64,000 bases of DNA, from NCBI RefSeq assembly GCF_026914265.1, contig NC_069126.1, forward strand, positions 35,033,725 to 35,097,724, written 5' to 3'. How positions within the stretch are numbered: the first letter of the stretch is position 1; each line of letters begins with the position of its first letter. Source of the DNA: Mya arenaria (lineage: Eukaryota > Mollusca > Bivalvia > Myida > Myidae). Below the pieces are notes generated by a model that worked only from the letters and a program-made list of their open reading frames with translations, searched no databases and was not told the DNA's origin. The translations under genes were made by a program, and so were the position numbers. Shown piece after piece: positions 11,901 to 24,400 of the stretch.

Positions 11901-13575
11901 CGACACTAAGACCATTACAATATCCCGATTTTTTTTCTTCGCAAAAACAGATGAGCTTTAAATCTTATTTACATTACATTCATTCAATAACAACCTGTAC
12001 AGTATCAAAAACCTACCAACAATCCAGTATTATTCATATTGTAGAAATTTTGAGAGAAAATACATGTATCATACAAGTAAAATACTGTTAAAATATATTA
12101 GTATTATACAATCCATGTTATCGTGTGTGAATCTACACAACAGTTAATATTTCATTTGTAAAGCTATTAAGCATATATATATTTTATGATGTACATAAAA
12201 TGATAGTTATTTTAGCAAAGGATATATGTAATAAACACAATTATAAGGAATGTCCAAACGCATGGCACATAATTACACAATCATAGTCAATGAAGAAAAC
12301 ACACATAATATTATAATCATATACAATTCATGATAAGTCTGTAAGTTCTAATTTAGCACTATATGAAAACCAAGACAAACATTGTTCATGTGAACTATAC
12401 AAACATTGCATTACATTAGAACATTACCAGTATTGATGAACTCTTTCAATTCGAAGTACATGTACCGGTACTTATTACTAATTCACTATGTAGACTATTA
12501 GTTTGTTTATATATATAATTATATTACACAATGATAAAAAAAGGGCCATGAAATTGAAAACATTGAAAGACAGTACGACAGGGTTTGCATTCTGATCGCG
12601 GAAATCTAAGAATTGGAACGAGTTGCGTTGGCAGAGCACTATTTGAGAGAACAGAAGAGGCCTAATTACCTAAGCAACCGCAAAATTTTCAATATGTTAC
12701 ATGTCATAATAGAATTAGTTAACCAATTAAAAACAGAGCTCCAAAATGTCCTCACTGTTTTAACAGTATATTTTAGATGGAGACATGTTATGACATGTTT
12801 CTGCGGGGCAGCATAATCTCGCTACAGGGAACTTAAAAAGGACTTTCTTGTAACTTCCCCATGCATACAACTTTGCTTAAGACCCCTTTCAGGCTAACTG
12901 CTTAAGTAATATAGCCAAAGAATTCAAGTATTTTGAATGGACAGTAAAAATAACTAGCCAATCGATTAAATGGAATCACTGAGGCGTGTCTAAGGATAAG
13001 AATAAGAACAATATTGAATACAGCCCCAGAGGTAATGGACTAAATAAAGTATAAATAGTCCGTATGAAGACACTGGTGAATGTATGAAAGACAGGAAGTT
13101 AAAGATTGGGGACACACAATCAATCCATTTGTAACAAGCATATTTATATCTACAAAACAATTAGATTCAACAAAGTAAAGCCATTTGTTCAAAGCATTTG
13201 TTAAAGAAAATGAATACATGTCCATTTCAATTAAATAAAAAACACATAATGATATCAGGCCGTTCGTTTAAGAAGCCTATGAAGCAATTTTTAATTTAGT
13301 TTGGAGGAAAGATTTTCAACAGTATAATCTTTGTTTAAAATCTCCCCAGGTAAGAATTGGCTCCTAGGGCTCTTGACAAAAAAGCTTTAACTGTTTTCAA
13401 ACCATTTTAACAGTGCTAAATTAACAATGATCAGTTTATAATTTCCCAAAAAATAATAATTGAAAACTAACTACTGAAAATATTGATGATGTCACTAAAT
13501 GCTTTACCAGGTTATAAGTAACACATGGATTATAAACTTGTATATCTTTTAATGAGGCAAGGTCAAGGTTTATAT
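11901..13575. other. Non-coding stretch downstream of USF3 stop
   Basis: No coding signal. It includes a decayed MITE end at 12960-13027 (tggaatcactgaggcgtgtc ... caatattgaatacagcccc) related to the element at 24799-24953. The minus-strand ATTAAA nearest the USF3 stop is at 13548-13553 (plus-strand tttaat), too close to the stop to be the only polyadenylation signal. At least part of this stretch is probably 3' UTR. Confidence 0.45.
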
Positions 13576-16500
13576 CTAGTGGTCATGCATGGAGAAGTTT
13601 AGCGGTGGGATGAAGGATGGATGACCATGACTGTGGAAGGGACCCGCCATTGATGTCGGCATTCTCCCATCAAACCCATGGTGGTTCGATCCAAGGATGC
13701 TGTTCAAAGACATGACCCCTGGGTGACCTCGGTTGTACTGATGATGGTGCTGCATTGCATTGTGTTCCATTCCCTGGTAGTTTGTGTGGCCAAACTTTAT
13801 TGGCGATATCGGCAGTGATGGCTCGTTCTGAGATGCTCCGTCGGAGAAAATGTTGTTCAAGTTAAAGTTCCCCATGTGTGGGGCCGTGTGTGGGGTCAGC
13901 TGGGGAGCATTGCTGTGGTTACCATGGAGTGGGTTCATTCCGAATCCAGGCTGGAAGTTCAGACCCAGTGGAGCATTCTGGGATCCCCGTGTCGGCATGA
14001 ATGGGTTGCCGAATGGAGGGCCTATTTCTGTATTTTTTGGCACAGGAGTGTTTGAATTAGGAAACCTTGGGCCAAGACCAAAGAAGTTTCCTGGCTGGAA
14101 GTGTGGTCCTTCGTGCTGCATAGCTCTTGACTGTGGAGAAAGGTTCTGCATAGATTGGAAAAATGGTGCCATAGGTGTCATACTTCGGTTGGTCTCAAAA
14201 ATGGAGTTCGATAAATTGCTATCAACCTCCATAAAAGGAAGAGCTTTGGACTTTTTAGAAGAGGAGGATGATGGATGCTTGGAGCTTCTTGAAGGCTGCT
14301 TTGCCTGTCTGGTCTGGCTAACCTGGGGGTTGGGCTGAGAGGGGGCATTGGCGATGGGAGTGGTTGATCGGTGTGACTGAGGCGGGGTAGGGCGTGGTGG
14401 TTGAGAACCACCTCCATTCATGGGAACAAGCGGAGGGGCCGCCTGCTTCTGGGGCGGCTTCACCACACTGGCCTGTGGGGCCTGGGGGTTGGCAGACTTC
14501 CGTCCCCCTGCATTTACTGGAGTGTGGCTTAGTGGCTGGGTGCCAGAATTGTCCCTGCTAAAGCTGGGTGGGCCACTGTCAAACCTGTTGGCAGGAGGGA
14601 AGCCAGGAACCATGGGGTTAAACTGTGAAGCTTGTGGGAGAGCAAACGGGGTTTCATATGGAGATCTCGTCATATTTCGTCCCCTCTCATCTTGTGGCAT
14701 CATGCCAGGTGGATGGTGCAATGGTGCAGTGTTTAAAGACTTCGGTGGCTGGTAACTAGATGAATAGTAAGACTGTGGATTGTTGTGCATTTGTGGAGAC
14801 CTTTCCATCGTGCTACCCCGCTTGTCTTGACTGCTGGATCGGGATGGTGGTCCTCCCATATCCATAGGCTTGTCTTGAGACTTCCGCATCTGTTCAGTAG
14901 GGCTCTTTCCAATATTTGACTTCATTTGGGGGTCCCTGAAGAAGTTATTGTCATGTGTGGAACTTGTGATATTGTATGGCAATGGGTAAGGATCCTGGAT
15001 GGTTGCCGGACCTGATGCCTTTTGCATTTTCTGCTTACTGCAGGAGGGTTTACCAGCGGCAGAGTGACGTACCCCTTCATCTGACATGACAGCCTGGCTC
15101 TTGTCTGAGCGTGACATGCTGTCTCGGCCCATATCCCCTGCTGGAGGATGCATCACATTGTTTCCCCGGGGCATCTGGTCGGAGGCCCCCCTGTTGTGAT
15201 CGAACATATGCATACCAGGCATCGAAGAGGGGAGGCCACTCTGTGAGGCAGGTGGGTTGGAGGCAGATGACAGGACCGGTGGGAAGAATGGAAACTGGTG
15301 CTGCGCCATGCTGCCTGTTGCTGTGGAAACCGTAGTGGAAGTTGTTGACAGAGAGAATGAGAAAGAGTTGAGGTTGTTTGTTGAAGGGCCACTAGAAGTA
15401 TTATCCATAAAGTTCCCAGCTGTGCTTGTGATGGGAGGCAGGTTAAGGCTTATGTTGGGAAAGTCTGGCGAGCTCTCCGTAGGAATACGAGGCAGGTCAC
15501 CTCCCTGGTTCGGAAAGTCACTGCCTGGCAGCATTCCCGCATGTGTGGCCAGCGAGTCCGGCCGATGTCGCATACCGTCATCTCTACTGTTTTGAACAAA
15601 ACTGTCCACAGAGTAGGCATTGTTTCTCACCTTGGACATAGGATTGTCAGGCTTCGGCTGGTTCAAGGTTGAGATGTTCACATTTGGAGGAGATTTTATC
15701 ACTTTCTCTGCCTGTGTATTGAATAGTGAGTCTGCTGAGTAAGGTACAGGATAGTTGCCCATTCCCGGCCCAGACTTTGACACATTGTCATTAGGCATAC
15801 CATGGCTCAAGGCTGACATTGCCCCATACCCAGGATCTGAACCAAAGGTGGGACCGTACCTGTTGTTCTGTGAAGAATTCATCGAAGAACTTGATTGATT
15901 CCTTAGAGATGACCCCAAGGTCATTTGAGGAGTAAATGGACCATCCATTCCTGTGTTAGGGTTCCTATTGCTTTGATGAGATTTTCGGCTGTTATTACTA
16001 TTACTATTTGCATTTGAGTTCATATTAGATGTATTTGATTGGTCAATTGGAACTTTCAAATTATCAGACAGATTACCCTTATTCATATTGCTACTGTCAT
16101 CAATTTTAGCAGGGTTCTCAGTCGGCTTGGTAATGTCATTATTCGATGTTGTCATGGATTTTGAAGAGGTATTTTCACCAGACCCCTTAACAGGTGAACA
16201 AGTAACACTAGGCTGCTTATTCTTCTCATCAATACCAGATCCTCCTGATGCTACCTTTGTATTCACATCCAACACTGGAACATTATTCAAGGCACTAAAA
16301 GAGCTCACTTTGATGTCATCAAACTTATCTGGAGGTGAGGGCTTCTTCATTGGAGACGTGTCTTTCATAAAGTTATGTTTCGGAGAAGTAATGCTCTCAT
16401 TATCCGACATGATACCCTGGCTGGGCGACACAATGCTCAATTTCGGTGACACAAGTTCGGTAGAAAACGAGCCAAGGGGTGCTGGAGATACAGTCGTAGA

Positions 16501-18453
16501 AGCATTGCTCTTCGGCGACACAAGCGCCTGTTTCGGCGACACCATGGAGTTGTTGTTCGGTTGTGGGCTGGGTTTGTTCGATTGCTGGGGTGCTGGCTTT
16601 GATGACGTTTGTCGATTTGTAGTCTGAGTTTCTGGACGAGGAAGCTTTTTCGATGGAACTGGGAACCCAAACAGGCTCGTAGTTGTGTCAATATCTGGCA
16701 TAATTGGCAAAGATTCAGATATTTTATTGTTGACATCACTTGTGTCAGATTTTGTTTCAGCTGTTTTACTATTGTCTCTAATCGTCAATTTGTTCTCTGC
16801 ATTATCAGAGCTATTAAAAACCAAGGACACATTGTTTTCTTTGGAGCAACTAGTTTTTACATTCTTGGTAACTGCAGCTTTCTGAGTTTGCGAGTTCGTC
16901 TTTTGTTTATTTTGAGCACTAGATTTGTTCTTGTCCTCTGACTTTTCATTCCCACCTGTCAACAAGCAGTCTGGCTTTGCGGGCGTCCCAGGCAAGCTGG
17001 AACTGAAATCCTTACCACTAAGTGGCAACAGAGAAGGCACAATAGAATCTGAATCATCAAAGTCATACACAGACAGATTTGCAGGCATACTTAGCAACTC
17101 CCGTGAATTATTAACTTTACTTTCTTTCACAGGCTCTTTACTGCTCTTGCGTTTCTTTGCACTCGGTTCGCTCTCACTGTCAGGAGCTTTACTCCTTTTA
17201 CTTTTCGACTTCTTGCCTACCTTAGAGCTAGGACTGTCCATATCAGTGCTGCCCATTTGTTCAACCTGATCCAGAACGTCAGACAGATCATTCGGACTGA
17301 ACTCGATATTGTCAGGGATATGTATTAAAGTACTTTCAATGTCCATTTGAGAATCAGAGTCCATTTTCTCCACTTCCGGAACTTTCCCTTTACTGTTTAC
17401 AACATTAGACTGTTTCTTTGAAGTGTTAGCTTTACTTTTCGAAGATTTACTTGGTTTAGGGCCCATGTCTTTTTTACCTTCACTGTTCTTAGAACTTTTG
17501 CTTTTCTTTTGTTTCTCATTGCTTGGAAAAACTGAGCCACTTTTATTGGACACTTGTGCCACATTGTCTGTGATATCACCAAAGTCAAGCCCACCTGCTA
17601 TTTCCTCGAGAGTATTTGATAGAGAAGTCACACTGTCAGTATTAACAACACTTGGAGTACTCACAACAGGCGACACAGAATTCACAACCTTTGTGACAGT
17701 TGTAGAAACTTTAATTGCTTTACCTCCATCTGCCACAGAGTTTAAACCCAGCACAGCTTCCTTCAGGCCACCCCCTGTACTGGAGGTTTGTCCAGTCTTC
17801 TTAAGCTGTTTTGAAGGTGACTTGTTCTCATCCTCCACCTCTGTAACACTGGTGTCAATGTGCAGAGGATTGTCATCATTTGCATCATTAAAAAAGCCAC
17901 CAACTGTTGTACCTTCCCCACTTGGTGAGGAGAATATTGATTCAGCTGCTTTAGCAAGAATGTCAGTTGATTCTGATGATATTGCTGAAACTGTTTCGGG
18001 GTCGGTGGTCGATTCAGGTATTTGGATTTGCAAAGAGTCCGACAAAGAATCAGGCTGAATGGATTCCTTCCCTTTTGTTGAACTTTTTGAGGACTTTTTC
18101 TTTTTAGAAGGTCCGCCTGACACCCTAGGTAGCCCATCTGCTCCCAGGGGCTTCGGGCAGATGGCGCGTTGATTCTGGTTATTTTTGCTGTTCTTTTTCC
18201 CTCCTGCTGACGTCGTAGGCACGCTCTGAGCGGGTGTGGGTACTGGTGCACTTGTAATGGGATTTGATGTTATCTGACCCGTACTGGTTCCCATCGACTG
18301 AACAGGATTTTGTCCTGCAGGCTGACCTGGGTTAACGGTTCCCAGCACCTGCATGGTAACAGGATCCAGCACCACAGTGGTCAGCTGGCCATTGATGGGC
18401 AGACTGATCAATATTGGGGTGGCCGATGTTTTGTTTCCTGCCTGAAGACCCAT
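13576..18453 (-). CDS. USF3: USF3 last coding exon, 1625 codons
   Basis: Uninterrupted 4878-bp frame from acceptor cttttattttcag (before 18453) to TAG at 13576-13578. It starts with a hydrophobic patch (PILISLPINGQLTTVVLD). Next come Lys/Ser-rich nuclear-localisation-type clusters (KKKKSSKSSTKGK, KSKSKRSK, AKKRKSSKE), then a run of S/T-P motifs in VSPK/TSPK contexts (about residues 636-708 of this exon). The remainder is Ser/Asn/Pro/Met-rich disorder with a C-terminal His-rich tail. GC content is clearly higher than in the introns. Its first codon is ATG, but the good acceptor and matching phase show this is an internal Met, not the gene's start. Several long antisense ORFs here are shadows. 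Confidence 0.88.
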   Translation of the reverse strand: MGLQAGNKTSATPILISLPINGQLTTVVLDPVTMQVLGTVNPGQPAGQNPVQSMGTSTGQITSNPITSAPVPTPAQSVPTTSAGGKKNSKNNQNQRAICPKPLGADGLPRVSGGPSKKKKSSKSSTKGKESIQPDSLSDSLQIQIPESTTDPETVSAISSESTDILAKAAESIFSSPSGEGTTVGGFFNDANDDNPLHIDTSVTEVEDENKSPSKQLKKTGQTSSTGGGLKEAVLGLNSVADGGKAIKVSTTVTKVVNSVSPVVSTPSVVNTDSVTSLSNTLEEIAGGLDFGDITDNVAQVSNKSGSVFPSNEKQKKSKSSKNSEGKKDMGPKPSKSSKSKANTSKKQSNVVNSKGKVPEVEKMDSDSQMDIESTLIHIPDNIEFSPNDLSDVLDQVEQMGSTDMDSPSSKVGKKSKSKRSKAPDSESEPSAKKRKSSKEPVKESKVNNSRELLSMPANLSVYDFDDSDSIVPSLLPLSGKDFSSSLPGTPAKPDCLLTGGNEKSEDKNKSSAQNKQKTNSQTQKAAVTKNVKTSCSKENNVSLVFNSSDNAENKLTIRDNSKTAETKSDTSDVNNKISESLPIMPDIDTTTSLFGFPVPSKKLPRPETQTTNRQTSSKPAPQQSNKPSPQPNNNSMVSPKQALVSPKSNASTTVSPAPLGSFSTELVSPKLSIVSPSQGIMSDNESITSPKHNFMKDTSPMKKPSPPDKFDDIKVSSFSALNNVPVLDVNTKVASGGSGIDEKNKQPSVTCSPVKGSGENTSSKSMTTSNNDITKPTENPAKIDDSSNMNKGNLSDNLKVPIDQSNTSNMNSNANSNSNNSRKSHQSNRNPNTGMDGPFTPQMTLGSSLRNQSSSSMNSSQNNRYGPTFGSDPGYGAMSALSHGMPNDNVSKSGPGMGNYPVPYSADSLFNTQAEKVIKSPPNVNISTLNQPKPDNPMSKVRNNAYSVDSFVQNSRDDGMRHRPDSLATHAGMLPGSDFPNQGGDLPRIPTESSPDFPNISLNLPPITSTAGNFMDNTSSGPSTNNLNSFSFSLSTTSTTVSTATGSMAQHQFPFFPPVLSSASNPPASQSGLPSSMPGMHMFDHNRGASDQMPRGNNVMHPPAGDMGRDSMSRSDKSQAVMSDEGVRHSAAGKPSCSKQKMQKASGPATIQDPYPLPYNITSSTHDNNFFRDPQMKSNIGKSPTEQMRKSQDKPMDMGGPPSRSSSQDKRGSTMERSPQMHNNPQSYYSSSYQPPKSLNTAPLHHPPGMMPQDERGRNMTRSPYETPFALPQASQFNPMVPGFPPANRFDSGPPSFSRDNSGTQPLSHTPVNAGGRKSANPQAPQASVVKPPQKQAAPPLVPMNGGGSQPPRPTPPQSHRSTTPIANAPSQPNPQVSQTRQAKQPSRSSKHPSSSSSKKSKALPFMEVDSNLSNSIFETNRSMTPMAPFFQSMQNLSPQSRAMQHEGPHFQPGNFFGLGPRFPNSNTPVPKNTEIGPPFGNPFMPTRGSQNAPLGLNFQPGFGMNPLHGNHSNAPQLTPHTAPHMGNFNLNNIFSDGASQNEPSLPISPIKFGHTNYQGMEHNAMQHHHQYNRGHPGVMSLNSILGSNHHGFDGRMPTSMAGPFHSHGHPSFIPPLNFSMHDH

Positions 18454-21400
18454 CTGAAAATAAAAGAAAACACCTTAACTTAAAACGTTCTAAAATTGAG
18501 TAGCTTATATCACATTGCTTTATTGGTTTATCATTAATTTATGTAGATGTTTTCAGTTGACCCAAAAGTATTGAGATGCCATTCAACTATAGCATAAATT
18601 TAATTACGTATTTCAATTATTTATAAAATGCATCAAAAGCTGATAAAGTTGTCTCAGTCATACATCTTTGTCATTTGCATTTCAAACTTAATATGACAGA
18701 ATTATTATCAACAATGTTCATTTTACATCATGCTGCAGCAATTTTGTGCCCAATCAACATACTTTTACAACTTTTCCCCATAACACAGTCAGAATGCAAC
18801 AAAGGAAATAGATTATACAGGTACAAAATGAGGTTCAACATTGTTACTAACTAACCATGTTTGGTGGCGTCTGCACACCAGTCAGTTTGGGCTGGGTACT
18901 AGTGGAGAAGCTAGCCTGGGAGCCGGACATGGAAGCATTCACCATCTTCTGGCTCTGCATTGTGGATCCCTGACATAGATAAAACAGGTATAAATGCGGT
19001 AAAACACTTCATAAGGTGACGTCTGCTCATCATGGAAAAATATGATGCTATATGATATATGAAAAATAAATCGCTTGCTAATTTTCTGGCTTTGCATAGT
19101 TATAATCATTATTATAGTAATATCATAATCTATTCAGAATTTATTTACCAAACAAATACCATCATATTTGTCCATCTCCTACGCCATGAATGATGATCTC
19201 CCTTGATGAGCATATATCTCTTTCATGGTGTATGATTTGTGTTGTCATGACACTTATTATAATTGTGGAAAAGATACTGAGTGGCAGGCATGCTCTATAT
19301 CATAATTCATGAATCATACCTACCATATCTCCTATTGAGTGATCTCCCTTGATGAGCAGATACAGCATCTCCTGCATGGAATCTGATTTGTGTTGTTATG
19401 AACATTTTATTGTGGAAATGATTTTCCTGTTTGTACTTAGCGGCATCCATGCTCTCAATCATTAATCATGAATCATACTTATCTCCTACAAAGTGATCTA
19501 TCTCCCTTGAAGAGCAAAAATCGCCTTCATGGAGTTTGGAATCATACATCAATTAGAGAGTTACCTGTATTTGTGTGCACATGACACTGTTCATTGCGGA
19601 GGTGGGTATCACACTTGTACTGAGGGAGGCCGCTGTGCTGGACGTAGCCGCCATCAACAGATTTTGACTTCCTGGCCCCGATAACAGCTGACCTTCCCCA
19701 CCTGAAAAAAGAAAAATTCAGTATGATGTTTCAGAATTTCAATAGTTTTGTTATAAGGCTAAGCAAGTTAATCTACTCTCAACTATATCAATGTTTACCA
19801 CAAGAGCACAGCAGTGTGAGCACTAGAGCTTGTTGGTTGCTTTTCAGTTGAAAAAGGGACATAACTCAACAATTATCAAAGCCAGAGTTATGGGCCTTGC
19901 TGTACATATCACACGATGTGTATTTTGTCTCTGGCAACATGTATACCAAGTTTCATGTTTATCTTACAGGGATGTGATTGACATGGCAGCTGAAGGGCTG
20001 AAACCATTTCGGCAATGGGTTTTGGGGCGCTTTATGCCCCTAATTGGGGTCATAGGGGGTGAAGCACCAAGCCGCAGAAGCAAAACTGTATTTTTATAAT
20101 CTCTTTTGACGGCTCTCCAGACTTAAAATTTGAGGCAAATTGTAGAGTCAATACTAATATCAAATGAAGTAACAACCAAAAGCAACCAGTTAACTTTATT
20201 AATCAGTTAAAAAAACTTATATTAAAAATGTTTCATTTTTTTGCTGTTTTTTTTTTTTAATCTGAGGAAATCGGCGAACCCCATGGCTTTTTCTGCCCAT
20301 TTTGGGAAAAAGACCCTAGACATTTTGGGAAATTTTGCGTCGTGAAAATGCGGAAATTGGGAAATTTTACAGTGAAAAGAAAAAGCTGTCTAGTCTCCTG
20401 TGAATTAGGAAATGATTTAATATTAGCTTATTTTCCCTTTAAAAAACCCACAATGGCTGAAATATCAATCCTTGGAGTGTAAATATCTATTGCAATAAAT
20501 CATGACAGATAATATTTCATATCTCTGAATGTGATGAAAATCAATGATTTCTGAGTTCAATTACCAAAAAAACTTCACATCACATAATTTATTAGGATGT
20601 TGAAAATGAACCAGTACAGGTAAAAAGATTTCTAAAAAAAAAAAAAAAAAAAAAAAATTTGGGGATTGGGATTTTTTTCTGAAGATTGGGAAAAATATCT
20701 TATATTTTGCTTTGGGAATGGGTCCGATAGTCGGACTCGTGGATACTATAGAAAAAGCCCTGAACCCATTGACAAATCACATCCCTTATGTTATTATTGT
20801 TTTTAGTTAGCAGCTGCCAATGAAAACAATGCCAAAGCAATGATAATAAGTCAACATTCTTCGAAAAACAGACAAGATTTGTTTTTGATAAGCGTGTACA
20901 ATGCATGTCAAGAGGCAGTTGCCCAGTAGGAAGGTTTTGTTAGAAAATGTATTGCATACATCATTTCAAATAACATTTACACTATCCTAAAGACATGTAC
21001 ATACATCATTGAACTTGCTCCATCTTACCTATTTATTTTAGGGATGCAAACGAATGGCAAAATCTATATTCGAATATTCGGTAATTCTTTCGATTGAATA
21101 TTCGATAAAAATTGAATCTTTAAAAAGTTATAGTTATCTATGTATTTTAGTTATAAACCACGATACCCTTTTCTTTATCTGTCGAATGTTTCTAGTGTTA
21201 TCGTAATACAATACAATACATAGCAGCGTGTCGAATATTATTACATCGACATATGAAATACATATCTTGCACATAACAAGCACATAACAAGCACATACAA
21301 TTCAATGAAATCACTCATCAATAAAATCATCACATATGATGGCCTTGTTCTTATTCAGAAATATTATCTTATCAACAAGATCACATGACAGTCTGTTTCT

Positions 21401-24400
21401 AAGTTTGTTAACAATGAGTCCGGCGCAGGAGAAAATTCTTTCTGATGGCACAGACGTCGCAGGTATCCCAAGCAGTTGGCGAGCAACATGTGCAACGTGA
21501 GGAAAGCGTCCCTCGTTCTTTTTCCATCATGCAAGTGGAGTGGCCTCCTCGTCGGAAGGTTCGTGCCGGTACCGACGCAGCTCGTCGTTAGCCGTCTTGG
21601 TCGTCTTTGGAACCATGAAGCTAAGACGGGGTCGTTTGGAGGGTGTTGACACACTCTCGTCGGGGTTGGCAACCGAAATGGAACATCGTCCAATCTACTC
21701 TCGAGCGCGTCTTCCGTGTAGCGCCGCTGTTCCGTTGACAGGAAGTCCAGGTCTTTGTAGCGGGGGTCCAATAGAGCGGCAAGGACTAGGGTGGATGTGG
21801 AGGTGGCATCGTTCGAAGGTCGGAAGCGGCGACGAAGATCAGCAGCAATAACAACCTTCACTTCCTTGACGACATGGGAATCAGCCTCGCATGCACGGAG
21901 TGTGTTGTCCAAAAGACTTGTCACGATGAGATAAACTTCACTGCATGACACGTTCTTCTCCGTTGACATATACGAAGTCGTCTCAGTCAAATGACTGAGT
22001 ACGTCACTCAGCTCGGAGACGACGGTCCACTTGCCGTCGATTAGTCGTCGTGCCCATGTACGACAACCTCACACTGCATAGTTTGCACGTGACAGATTTC
22101 TTGTCAACAGAGCGCGTGAAATAAGTCCATACTTCAGATGTGGCTGGCATCTTTTACGTTGTTAAGAAATACAAATCTAATATATAATAATAATAATAAG
22201 TTTAACTTATAATGTTTTGCGAACATATATTCTGAAGGAATGAAGTGGTATCTACTTTCAGCGTATAATATCAATCACCGATTTGAGCAATATTGCTCAG
22301 CTTAATTGGCAGGCAAACTGACAAGAGGGTGTGAAGGCCGCTTCCTTAAATTCTTAATTGGCATGGTCATTTAAAAGAACTGAAAATCAATTAAACTTGT
22401 TTGATGTTACTTCCTAATAGCCAGTTATTTTACAATTATGGACACTGTTTATAGTACCCTACGATCGATCCCTAATTGACACATGACGCACACTCGATTG
22501 TCATCTCGTTAACGCCTCAGGCACAAGATGCGTATTGTTGTAAAAACAAGACAATATAATTTTAAACACAACAACTGCCCTAAAGACTCAAGGTTTATAT
22601 CATTATTTTTTGAAAAAAATAATCGAATATTCGAATACCGATTTTAACATTCGAATACTAAACGTTCGATCGAATATTCGAATATTCGTTTGCATCCCTA
22701 ATTTATTTTACTTCAGTAAGCAAAACAATCAGAACTGGAGATAAAAAGTCAGTCACAATATTATGTCAATCCAATTTAGTATCATGTTCTTGAAATACCT
22801 TTTCCCCTCTCTAATATTTGCTTTAAATACAAACAGACGAAAAAGCATGAATTCTTACACTTAAGCTTGGAATAAAAAAATTAACTTACCCCGCTGCATG
22901 AATACAAAATCGAGAAATTTTGACAAGCAATGAAAACATTTGACCAGTGCAGGGCTTGCAGGCATGTTAACATTTTTTTTAGTATTCCTTACCTGTGTGA
23001 ATATGCGGTCCTGATATTCTTGGGGTGTGACCTTGACCTGGGACATTTCCGGGATTGGTAACCACAGGAACAATCTGCCCATTGGGCAAGATGAGGGCCG
23101 AGGGCAGCTGGCTGTGCTGACCTGGAACATTCAAGGTCATCTGACCCTGTTGCCCGGCAACCATGATGCTCTGACCTTGACTGTTCATTCCAATGATATG
23201 ACCTTGACCTTGGAGCTGGCCCTGCATTTGAGGCCCTATCTGCTGCAGAATAGGGCCATTAGGGGTCTGAATGATGTTCCCCTGAAGCAACCCTTGTTGC
23301 TGCTGCTGCTGCTGTTGTAGAAGATTTTGGAAGTTTCCGCCTCCACCTTGGCCTAGAAACTGGTTTTGCAACATTGCCTGTTGTTGAGCAAGAGCTAACG
23401 CTTGATTTTGATCGATATTTCCTGACTGATCTTTGATTATTGCTTGCTGATTCTGAACGGACATCAACCCTTGCTTCTGTGCACTTTGAATCATATTTGG
23501 ATTATTAGGGTCAATGCCAACAGGGACTTGTGCTATGCACGGAATTCCTTGTTCATTTATAAACATAATCTGCTGCATTTGTTGTTGGCCAGGGCCTACT
23601 CCAGCCATATTCATCATTGGCTGGCCACCAGTGGATAACATATTGGCCATACCAGCCTGAGAGCTTGTCATGGAACTTGTCATGGAGACTTGCTGATTAC
23701 TGGCCGAGGCTGAGCCAATGGGGTAGTTTTGAGCGTCAGATGCACTACTTTCTGTCAACATTTCGTGGTTACTCGTAGCCACAGTAGCTAATGTCTGTAA
23801 GGGATTGTTCTGTGATATGTGTGAAGATTCATGTGATTCATGTGACTCTGCTATGGAGGGGGTGAGAGCTGCAGACGATGTCTGACTGGCCGCACTACTT
23901 GGGGTGATGCCAGCATCCTGCATTGCAAGCTGCAGAAGACCAGCATCACTCTCATCTGTTGAACGATTTAAATTGTTCACATTCCCCTCCCCTTGTGCTC
24001 CCATATTGTCATTAGGAGTGTGATTTGCCACACTCCCGTTCTGCTGCAATGTGGGCATGCCGGTTCCTGCCATCATCCCCGGCATACCTGGCACCATCTG
24101 GTTCCCATTTCCCATCATTCCTGGCATCATGAACTGGTTCCCAGCCTGCATCATCATAGGATTAAACATGGGCCCACTCATGAAGGAAGCCCCCGAGGGC
24201 ATGTTCATGAACTGGCCACCATGATTAGCACTACCATCCTCGGAACCCGTAACTGACGAGGAAATCATTTCCTGTTGCTGTTTATCTTTCTCTCGCTTTT
24301 CCTGCATCTGTTGAAGCTGTGAGCTGATGGAGTTTTTCTTCATTTTGGATTTAGGCCTAGGGCTGTCCACTCGAACGTCAGTTGTTGAGCTTACACCATT

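Noticed and set aside
13850..18251. Numerous ORFs of 60-211 codons on both strands overlapping the long minus-strand frame
   Set aside because: They are other-frame shadows of the 1625-codon USF3 exon, whose low-complexity, stop-poor sequence keeps other frames open. None has motifs or splice support.
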